Assembly (NCBI RefSeq): GCF_020447205.1
Contig: NZ_JAJAEL010000024.1
Coordinates: 63,646 to 127,645 of the forward strand
Length of the DNA: 64,000 nucleotides
Reading direction: 5' to 3'
Source of the DNA: Thalassolituus alkanivorans
GTDB taxonomy: Bacteria > Pseudomonadota > Gammaproteobacteria > Pseudomonadales > Oceanobacteraceae
Shown here: positions 44,524 to 51,614 of the stretch, piece after piece
Numbering within the stretch: the stretch's first letter is position 1
How the letters are laid out: each line of letters starts with the position of its first letter
The notes under the pieces: model-generated
Seen by the model: the letters and a program-made list of their open reading frames with translations, nothing else
Database searches by the model: none
What the model was told of the DNA's origin: nothing
Translations under genes and position numbers: made by a program

Positions 44524-46923
44524 ATGAGGCTGAATACCTTCCGCAGCCAGATTTTGCTGCTGACCGCCGGTCTGACCGCCCTGACCTCGTTGTCGATTCT
44601 GACACTGGTACTTTACAGTGCTGGTGAAACCATCCGCAGCAAAGTAAATAATGACCTGAGCGCGGCGGTGGAGGTGTTTAAAAACACCGTTGCCATGCGT
44701 CAGCAGCAGCTGCTGACGTCGGCCGAAATACTGGTCTCTGACTTTGGTTTTAAGCAGGCGCTGGCCAGCCAGGATAAAGCCACGGTGGCGAGCATGCTGG
44801 AGAATCATGGTTCCCGTATCCGTTCTGATCTGATGTTTCTGGTGGATGTCAGCGGTCAGGTGACGGCCAGTACTGACAGCGATGTACGCGAAGGTGAACA
44901 GTTCAGCTACGCCCCGGCCCTGGCACAGTCGCTTAAAGGTGAGGTCAGTGCCGATTTTTTTGTGCTGGGTAATCATATTTATCAGTTGCTGCTGATTCCG
45001 GTGCAGGCGCCACGGGTGATTGCCATTGCCGGGGTTGGCTTCCGTATGGACGAGTCTCTGGCGCAGCAACTGGCCCGCAGCAGCGGTATTGAGGTTACCT
45101 TTGTTGAACAGCAAAGCCTGGGTATGCGCTCTCCGCGAGGGGTCAGTAATCTGGTGTATTCATCATCGCTGTCCGGGGATGAGCAGATTTTGCAGGCGAT
45201 GAGTTCCCCTGGCTATGCACAGGCTTTGGGTTACTGGGGGAATGACGCTGCACAGCGTTTTGCCAGTCAGTGGCTGACCATATCGCGTCACGATACGGTA
45301 CCGGTAAGCGTGGTGCTGTCTGCTGATCTGCGCTCCTCTTCTGAGGGATATGTCCGTTTACGTAACCGTATTCTGCAACTGGCACTGATTATTGTTTTAT
45401 TGGCGGTGGCAGGCAGTACTCTGATGGCACGCCGTTTAACCGTACCGCTGAAGCGGCTGGTACGTGATGCCCGGGCGATAGCCCGCGGGGAATATCACAG
45501 CATCGATCCGCCACGCAGAGCCAATAATGAAATTCAGACTCTGGTTTCCGCTTTCCGTACCATGAACAATGACCTGGCTGGCCGCGAGCAGAAAATCCGT
45601 TACCAGGCCCTGCATGACAGCCTTACCGGTCTTCTGAATCGCGTCAGCATGCTGAGTGAACTCGAACAGCGGGTAGAGACTGGTGAGTCATTTATGCTGG
45701 CCGATGTGAATATCCGCGGATTTAAAAACATCAACGATTCGTTAGGCCCGGATGTCGGTGATGGCTGCCTGACCCGCGTCGCGCAGCGGCTGGCTGCGCT
45801 CAGCCAGCAAGGAGCGTTGGCACGGGTGGCGGGCGATGAATTTGTTCTTTTAATTCCGTGCCCCGATACGGCAACCAACCTGTGGGCTGAGGCGCACGGC
45901 TGGAAAATACTGCACAGTATGGCAACACCAGTGAATGTGAATGGCATCAGTGTGAATATTGATGTCAGGGTCGGGTTGGTGTTGTTTCCGGCACAGGCCA
46001 GCACCGCCGCGCAGTTAATCCGGCGTACAAACATTGCGCTGGAACATGCACGCAGCCATAAACTGTCGCTGTTTTTATATGAAGACGGCATGGATCAGCA
46101 ACACCTGCAGAAACTGCATATTCTGAAATCGTTAAAGCAGGCGCTGAACGACAATGATGGTCAGTTACAGATGTACTATCAGCCGCAGAAAAATCTGCTG
46201 ACGGGAAACGTCGATAAAGCCGAAGCTCTGATCCGCTGGTTCCATCCACAGGATGGTTTTATTCCCCCGGATGTTTTTATCGAACTGGCCGAGCAGACCG
46301 GCCTGATCTGCCAGCTGACCGATTGGGTTATTGCGCAGGTGCTGGAGCATGTGGCTGTCTGGCGGCGCAATAATATTGATCTTCAGGTATCTATTAATAT
46401 TTCTGCTCAGGATATTTGCCGGGATGGCCTGACCACCCTGATTGAACACAAATTGCAGGATCTGCAACTACGGCCGGCGGATATCTGCCTGGAAATAACC
46501 GAGCGCGACATGATGCTGGATGAAGAAAAATCACTGCAACAACTGCAGCTGCTGCGCGAGCATGGTTTCAGTATCTCGATGGATGATTATGGTATTGGTT
46601 ATTCGGCGTTATCCAAACTTGCACGCATGCCGGTGGACGAAATTAAAATCGATAAATGTTTTATCCTGAATCTGGCAGAAACGCATGATGACCAGATCAT
46701 TGTCCGTTCAACGCTGAATATGGCACGTGAATTAGGCCTGAGAGTGACCGCCGAAGGAGTGGAAAATCAGGCATCAGAAACCTGGCTTCAGGCTGCCGGT
46801 TGTAATTATATTCAGGGGTATTTTCTCTGCCGGCCGATGGCGTTCGAAAGTATTGCGGGCTGGCTGGCCGATTTCCGGCAGCATTCTGACACGGCTGACC
46901 GGCAACAGGAGATACAATCATGA
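44524..46923 (+). CDS. Membrane GGDEF/EAL protein with periplasmic sensor
   Basis: A 799-residue c-di-GMP enzyme. Helix 1 (about 10-33), a periplasmic Cache-like sensor (about 35-275), helix 2 (ILQLALIIVLLAVAGSTLM), HAMP (about 300-355), GGDEF (about 370-520) and EAL (about 540-790). The GGDEF site is AGDEF (first Gly lost) so cyclase activity is doubtful. The EAL site looks intact: KAEALIRW, LEITERDMM, DDYGIGYSAL, EIKIDKCF. Net activity is probably c-di-GMP hydrolysis controlled by a periplasmic signal. It ends four bases inside the DUF3034 gene. Confidence 0.92.
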   Translation: MRLNTFRSQILLLTAGLTALTSLSILTLVLYSAGETIRSKVNNDLSAAVEVFKNTVAMRQQQLLTSAEILVSDFGFKQALASQDKATVASMLENHGSRIRSDLMFLVDVSGQVTASTDSDVREGEQFSYAPALAQSLKGEVSADFFVLGNHIYQLLLIPVQAPRVIAIAGVGFRMDESLAQQLARSSGIEVTFVEQQSLGMRSPRGVSNLVYSSSLSGDEQILQAMSSPGYAQALGYWGNDAAQRFASQWLTISRHDTVPVSVVLSADLRSSSEGYVRLRNRILQLALIIVLLAVAGSTLMARRLTVPLKRLVRDARAIARGEYHSIDPPRRANNEIQTLVSAFRTMNNDLAGREQKIRYQALHDSLTGLLNRVSMLSELEQRVETGESFMLADVNIRGFKNINDSLGPDVGDGCLTRVAQRLAALSQQGALARVAGDEFVLLIPCPDTATNLWAEAHGWKILHSMATPVNVNGISVNIDVRVGLVLFPAQASTAAQLIRRTNIALEHARSHKLSLFLYEDGMDQQHLQKLHILKSLKQALNDNDGQLQMYYQPQKNLLTGNVDKAEALIRWFHPQDGFIPPDVFIELAEQTGLICQLTDWVIAQVLEHVAVWRRNNIDLQVSINISAQDICRDGLTTLIEHKLQDLQLRPADICLEITERDMMLDEEKSLQQLQLLREHGFSISMDDYGIGYSALSKLARMPVDEIKIDKCFILNLAETHDDQIIVRSTLNMARELGLRVTAEGVENQASETWLQAAGCNYIQGYFLCRPMAFESIAGWLADFRQHSDTADRQQEIQS

Positions 46924-47777
46924 AAGGCTGTTTTTCACCGCTGAAATACCTGACCTTGCTGGGGCTGGGTTCTCTTTTTAGTGTCCCGCTATTGGCGCAG
47001 GGACGTCTGCTGGCAACCTCTGGTGTTACTCAGCTGGAAGGGGCGGCTGGTGGCGGTCTTGTGCCCTGGGCGCTGATCAGTGGTTACAGTGAGCAGGACG
47101 AACACAGTCTCAGCGCGTTTACGACCCGCACCGATGTGCAGGATTTTCGTCTGGAGGTGCTGGGCGCCAGCTGGAGCTACAACAACCGTCTGGAACTCAG
47201 CGCAGCACAGCAGAATTTCCGCTTAAAAAATACCGCAACGGATATCCGTCAGGAAGTTTATGGTGGCAAACTCCGGCTCGCCGGTGATGCTGTGTTTACG
47301 GCAATGCCACAGCTGGCGCTGGGGTTACAGCATAAACGTCTGCTGGATGGCGATACGGCCGCCGCCGTTGGCGCGGATAACGATACCCAGGGAACGGATA
47401 TTTATCTGTCGGCCAGTAAAATCCATCTGGCAGCACTGGCCGGGTACAACGTTTTATGGAACGCAACGGTGCGTGCCAGTAAAGCCAATCAGATGGGTTT
47501 GCTCGGGTTTGGCGGAGACGACAAACGCAGTTATCAGCTGCTGCCAGAGATTTCGGCATTGGTGCTGCTGCATGATGGATTGGCCGTGGGAGCGGAATAC
47601 CGCACCAAGCCCGATAATTTAACTGCATTTCGCGAAGATGATTACCGTGATCTTTTTATTGCCTGGTTTCCGCATAAACAGCTGAACCTTACCCTGGCCT
47701 GGGCGCAGCTTGGCAGCATTGCCGGCAGCGATGATCAGGACGGTCTGTATGTATCGTTAACCGGGTATTTTCAATAG
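46920..47777 (+). CDS. DUF3034 family outer-membrane-type protein
   Basis: A 285-residue exported protein with signal peptide (LLGLGSLFSVPLLAQG) and the DUF3034 start LLATSGVTQLEGAAGGGLVPWA. The body is made of alternating beta strands, for example LAGDAVFTAMPQLALGLQHKR and LNLTLAWAQLGSIAGSDDQDG, consistent with a small outer-membrane barrel. Function unknown. It overlaps the GGDEF/EAL gene (ATGA) and is ten bases from the globin. Confidence 0.85.
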   Translation: MKGCFSPLKYLTLLGLGSLFSVPLLAQGRLLATSGVTQLEGAAGGGLVPWALISGYSEQDEHSLSAFTTRTDVQDFRLEVLGASWSYNNRLELSAAQQNFRLKNTATDIRQEVYGGKLRLAGDAVFTAMPQLALGLQHKRLLDGDTAAAVGADNDTQGTDIYLSASKIHLAALAGYNVLWNATVRASKANQMGLLGFGGDDKRSYQLLPEISALVLLHDGLAVGAEYRTKPDNLTAFREDDYRDLFIAWFPHKQLNLTLAWAQLGSIAGSDDQDGLYVSLTGYFQ

Positions 47778-47787
47778 GAGAGCCGTG

Positions 47788-48213
47788 ATGATCCGTTCTT
47801 TGCTTTGCAGCAGCACGCTACTGATGGCAACGTCTTTACTGAATCCTCTGATGGCAGAAGACACCCTGTACGAACGATTGGGTGGTGCTGAAGGCATTGC
47901 GGTTGTGGTCGACCACTTTATTGAGGAAGTCAGTTTTGACCGGCAGATTTATCCGTTTTTTAAAGATTCGGATATTGAACGCTTCCGCAATAAATTCAGT
48001 GAACAGCTGTGCGCGGTAAGTGATGGTCCATGCCGTTACAGTGGCGATGATATGTCCAGCGTACACACCGGAATGAATATTGGTGAAGCCGATTTTAACC
48101 GGGTGGTGGAATTACTGCAGAAAGCACTGACAGACAGTGGCATTCCTTATACCGATCAGAACCGGTTATTAAAAAAACTGGCGCCTTTGCGTAACGACAT
48201 GCTGCACCGCTGA
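47788..48213 (+). CDS. Exported group 1 truncated haemoglobin
   Basis: A 141-residue protein with a Sec signal peptide (MIRSLLCSSTLLMATSLLNPLMA, cleavage before EDTLYERLGG), then a 2-on-2 globin: LYERLGGAEGIAVVVDHF, PFFKDSDIERFRNKFSEQL, and proximal His in SSVHTGMNIGEADFNRV. Two Cys (CAVSDGPC) may form a disulfide in the periplasm. Group 1 truncated globins bind O2 or NO; secretion is less usual. ATG 47788 is one codon after an in-frame GTG 47785; AGGAG lies upstream. Last of the four-gene cluster. Confidence 0.9.
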   Translation: MIRSLLCSSTLLMATSLLNPLMAEDTLYERLGGAEGIAVVVDHFIEEVSFDRQIYPFFKDSDIERFRNKFSEQLCAVSDGPCRYSGDDMSSVHTGMNIGEADFNRVVELLQKALTDSGIPYTDQNRLLKKLAPLRNDMLHR

Positions 48214-48265
48214 GTTTATTGCCAACATTCCTGCGCTGCTATCCCGATAATTTATCACCGGCAAG

Positions 48266-48305
48266 CAGCATAAAAAAACCGGCCGAAGCCGGTTTTTTTA
48301 TGCTT
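48266..48305. terminator. Bidirectional terminator between globin and symporter genes
   Basis: Long symmetrical hairpin AGCATAAAAAAACCGGC/GCCGGTTTTTTTATGCT with A and T tracts on both sides, between converging genes. Confidence 0.93.
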
Positions 48306-48322
48306 GTATCAAACGCCTGATC

Positions 48323-50098
48323 TTAGTGATCGTGCGCTTCACCAGCTCCTTTAGGGAAGCGGATGTCTTCAACCATGTGACGGATATCATCCGGTACAGG
48401 TGCAGTCATGTTCGACACAATGAAGGCTGTTGCGAAGTTCAGCAGAGCACCCAGAGCACCGAAGGCTTCCGGAGAAACACCCAGGAACCAGTTGTCCGGA
48501 GTATTCGCCAGCATTTCAGTACCGGCCACGAAGAACCAGCCTTTGTAGGTAAAGATGTATACCAGGGTAGACACCAGACCAACCAGCATACCGGCAACCG
48601 CACCACTGTTATTCACTTTACTGCTGAAGATACCCATCATCAGTACAGGGAAGATCGAGGAGGCTGCCAGACCGAAGGCCAGTGCCACCACCTGTGCGGC
48701 AAAGCCCGGTGGGTTCAGACCCAGGTAACCCGCTACCAGAATGGCACCGGCCATGGCGATACGTGCAGCCATGAGTTCCTGTTTCTCACCGATATCCGGC
48801 ATAAAGGTACGCTTCAGCAGGTCGTGAGAGATCGCGGTCGACATCGCCAGCAGCAGACCTGCTGCAGTGGACAGTGCCGCCGCCAGACCACCGGCCGCTA
48901 CCAGAGCGATTACCCAGTTTGGCAGGTTAGCGATTTCCGGGTTAGCCAGTACCATGATGTCACGGTCGACTTTCACCATTTCGTTACCTTTCCAGCCGAA
49001 GGATTCAGCTTTTGCGGCAAACTCAGGGTTCTTGTCGTTGTAGTACTGGATACGGCCGTCGCCATTCTTATCTTCGAATGCCAGCAGACCTGTGGTTTCC
49101 CACTTCTTGAACCAATCCGGACGTTCAGCATAAGCCAGGTTACCTTCGGCGCTGCCAACCGGGCCAGGCTGAATGGTATTGGTCAGGTTCAGACGGGCCA
49201 TAGAACCCACAGCCGGAGCAGTGGTGTACAGAATGGCGATGAACAGCAGAGCCCAGCCAGCGGATGAACGCGCATCAGACACCTTAGGTACGGTGAAGAA
49301 GCGGATGATCACGTGTGGCAGACCGGCTGTACCCATCATCAGCGACAGGGTGTACATCAGCATGTTGAAGGTACCGCCTTTCTGCGCGGTATATTCAGCA
49401 AAACCAAGGTCAACCAGTGTCTGATCCAGTTTTACCAGCAACGGAGTACCGTCAGCGGTGTCACTGAGGAAACCAAACTGTGGAATCGGGTTATTGGTCA
49501 GGTTCAGAGAGATAAAGATCGCCGGTACGGTGTAAGCAAAAATCAGTACACAGTATTGCGCGATCTGGGTGTAGGTTACGCCTTTCATACCGCCCAGTAC
49601 GGCGTAGAAGAATACGATACCCATACCTGCATACAGACCGGTTGCATAATCCACGTCGAGGAAACGTGAGAACGCCACACCAATCCCTTTCATCTGGCCG
49701 ATTACGTAAGTCAGTGACGCTACGATCAGACAGATAACCGCCACGATACGGGCAGTACGGGAGTAGTAACGGTCGCCGATAAAGTCAGGCACAGTAAACT
49801 TGCCGAATTTACGCAGGTAAGGAGCAAGGCAGAGTGCCAGCAGAACATAACCGCCGGTCCAGCCCATCAGGAAGATAGAAGCATCATAACCCTGGAAGGC
49901 GATCAGACCTGCCATAGAAATAAAGGAAGCGGCAGACATCCAGTCAGCTGCGGTAGCCATACCGTTGGCAACCGGGTGAACACCGCGGCCAGCCGCGTAA
50001 TATTCACCGGTGGTTCCGGCACGGGCCCAGATAGCGATACCGAAATAGAGGGCGAAGCTCAGGCCCACTACGATGTAAGTTAAGGTCTGTAAATCCAT
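48323..50098 (-). CDS. Sodium:solute symporter large subunit (VC_2705 type)
   Basis: A 591-residue SSF transporter of the VC_2705/Na_symport_lg group, which is encoded with a DUF4212 small subunit. Family motifs: RAGTTGEYYAAGRGVHPVANGMATAADWMSAASF-type start (key parts GEYYAAGRGV and TAADWMSAAS) and TAGLPHVIIRFFTVPKVSDAR. A soluble insert (about 310-385; FEDKNGDGRIQYYNDK) looks like a calcium-binding-loop segment. Probable acetate or propionate uptake. ATG 50098 follows GAGGAG. Confidence 0.93.
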   Translation of the reverse strand: MDLQTLTYIVVGLSFALYFGIAIWARAGTTGEYYAAGRGVHPVANGMATAADWMSAASFISMAGLIAFQGYDASIFLMGWTGGYVLLALCLAPYLRKFGKFTVPDFIGDRYYSRTARIVAVICLIVASLTYVIGQMKGIGVAFSRFLDVDYATGLYAGMGIVFFYAVLGGMKGVTYTQIAQYCVLIFAYTVPAIFISLNLTNNPIPQFGFLSDTADGTPLLVKLDQTLVDLGFAEYTAQKGGTFNMLMYTLSLMMGTAGLPHVIIRFFTVPKVSDARSSAGWALLFIAILYTTAPAVGSMARLNLTNTIQPGPVGSAEGNLAYAERPDWFKKWETTGLLAFEDKNGDGRIQYYNDKNPEFAAKAESFGWKGNEMVKVDRDIMVLANPEIANLPNWVIALVAAGGLAAALSTAAGLLLAMSTAISHDLLKRTFMPDIGEKQELMAARIAMAGAILVAGYLGLNPPGFAAQVVALAFGLAASSIFPVLMMGIFSSKVNNSGAVAGMLVGLVSTLVYIFTYKGWFFVAGTEMLANTPDNWFLGVSPEAFGALGALLNFATAFIVSNMTAPVPDDIRHMVEDIRFPKGAGEAHDH

Positions 50099-50112
50099 GC
50101 TCAACTCCTCAC

Positions 50113-50382
50113 TTATTCATCGTCATCAACGCCGAACTCACGATCGAGCTCGCGCATTTTTTTGGCGTAAATTGCAACAATGGCGAGGAACACATAAATG
50201 GACCCCTGCTGTGCAAACCAGAACCCCAGACCAACGCCACCTACCGGAATCATGTCGAGTACCGGACGGAACAGAATGCCGAAGCCATACGACACCACTG
50301 CCCAGATAACCAGTAAAATGAACATTAATTTCAGGTTTTTGCGCCAGTACGCGTTCTTATCGTCTTCTGACTTGAAAGCCAT
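50113..50382 (-). CDS. DUF4212 symporter small subunit
   Basis: An 89-residue membrane protein with two helices, beginning KNAYWRKNLKLMFILLVIWA and containing GFWFAQQGSIYVFLAIVAIYAKKM, the DUF4212/Na_symport_sm signature. It precedes the large symporter subunit by 14 bases; the two probably form one transporter. GGAGGGG lies before the ATG. Confidence 0.93.
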   Translation of the reverse strand: MAFKSEDDKNAYWRKNLKLMFILLVIWAVVSYGFGILFRPVLDMIPVGGVGLGFWFAQQGSIYVFLAIVAIYAKKMRELDREFGVDDDE

Positions 50383-50851
50383 AACCCCTCCTAGTTTTTA
50401 TTTGAATGCAGAATCAACCTAGCAGCATAGCGTCAGAACACGACAGCTAGACCTTGGTAGTACCAATTTTGAACACTCCTGTTCAATGATTGCTTTTTCT
50501 ATTAAAAACAAAGGGTTACCTAAACTTTTCAGGGGCCCGGAAAGCACGGGGTGACCATGGTCGCAGGTGGCAAAAATGGCGTGCTTTGGTGCTAATACGT
50601 ACGCCTTTAGTCCGGTATAAAAGCGCTCCGGCGACGGCTGATTATTAACAATTGGCCCGATTTGCCGGGTTTGACAGAGCCATCGGTACAGCCAAATGGC
50701 GGATTTTTCCCGGAAGATACCTTATGATCGGCCTACCTGGCCTAACCAATAACTGATAACGCAAGCGGCCGGGGTCCGGTTGTGTCGCGGCTCGTTGTAA
50801 TACGGGCATTGCCCTCCGGCCGGAATTGCACCAGCTCTGGAGAGTTTGTCT
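50383..50851. other. Intergenic region upstream of DUF4212-SSF and DUF2147 genes
   Basis: A 469-base gap between divergent genes. It holds the candidate CrbR box at 50448-50462. A TTGACA at 50671-50676 points to the DUF2147 gene but lacks a good -10 at standard spacing. No gene or RNA was recognised. Confidence 0.5.
50448..50462. promoter_or_regulatory. Candidate CrbR box upstream of DUF4212-SSF
   Basis: TAGACCTTGGTAGTA; on the coding strand of the operon TACTACCAAGGTCTA. It lies 66-80 bases upstream of the DUF4212 start and closely matches the box upstream of DUF485-actP. Confidence 0.55.
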
Positions 50852-51391
50852 GTGAAAAAATCCATATCCGCTCTTGCTTTTAGCCTGTTGTCATCCGTTG
50901 CCATGGCCGATCCTGCTGTGGGCCAGTGGGTAACCATCGACGACGAAGACGGCAGCCAGGCCAGCGTCGTTGACATCAACATTAACGAAGAAGGCAAGCT
51001 GCAGGGCACTATCGTAAAACTGCTGCGTGAAAAAGATCAGGGCAAATCCTGTGAAAAATGTCCGGACGATTTTAAAAATCAGCCGGTTGAAGGCCTGACC
51101 TTTATGTGGGGGCTGGAAAAAGAAGGTGAAGGCGAGTGGGAAAGCGGCCGTATCCTCGACCCTAAATCCGGCAGCATTTATAAATCCCAGCTGGAAGTTG
51201 CCGAAGATGGCCAGAGCCTGAGCGTTCGCGGTTATATCGGCGTATCCTGGATTGGCCGCAGCCAGAAATGGTTGCGCTACGAAGCCCCAATTGCAGAAAC
51301 AGCTGCAGAAGCTGTAAGCGCAGACAACAGTGCAGAAACTGCAGAAGCCACACCGGCTGAAACTGCAGCTGAAACCGCCGCTGCAGAATAA
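50852..51391 (+). CDS. DUF2147 family exported protein
   Basis: A 179-residue protein with signal peptide (KKSISALAFSLLSSVAMADP) and the DUF2147 lipocalin-like core: GQWVTIDDEDGSQASVVDI, EKCPDDFKNQPVEGLTFMWGL and RILDPKSGSIYKSQLEV. Two Cys in the family position CEKC. The last 35 residues are a low-complexity Ala/Glu/Thr tail (AETAEATPAETAAETAAAE) not typical of the family. Function unknown; probably periplasmic. Start GTG 50852 has GGAGAG seven bases upstream; an in-frame TTG at 50846 is less likely. Confidence 0.85.
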   Translation: MKKSISALAFSLLSSVAMADPAVGQWVTIDDEDGSQASVVDININEEGKLQGTIVKLLREKDQGKSCEKCPDDFKNQPVEGLTFMWGLEKEGEGEWESGRILDPKSGSIYKSQLEVAEDGQSLSVRGYIGVSWIGRSQKWLRYEAPIAETAAEAVSADNSAETAEATPAETAAETAAAE

Positions 51392-51412
51392 CGATTAGTT
51401 TTTTATTCTGCT

Positions 51413-51439
51413 GAAGCCCGCTTAACCGCGGGCTTTTTT
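51413..51439 (+). terminator. Terminator after DUF2147 gene
   Basis: AAGCCCGC-TTAACC-GCGGGCTT hairpin followed by T4G. Confidence 0.88.
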
Positions 51440-51539
51440 GTGTCTGTAATCTGCTCATATCGGCAATGTGATTTCTGCCCGTTGTTGAACGCCACAGTCA
51501 TAACCCCGTCATATTTTCTTCCTAATCTGCACTGGCTAA

Positions 51540-51553
51540 CTGGATTAGACCAG
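51540..51553. promoter_or_regulatory. Phosphonate operator copy 1 (upstream of TonB receptor)
   Basis: CTGGATTAGACCAG, 12 of 14 positions identical to the perfect palindrome at 58988-59001. It lies 62 bases upstream of the receptor start. GGTCTAGACC-type sites (GT-N-TA-N-AC) suit a HutC-type GntR regulator. Confidence 0.65.
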
Positions 51554-51614
51554 ATTCGGATGCCGCCGGCACAAGGGGCGTGATTGCGGCTTACTGGAAA
51601 CTATGGGGATTAGG

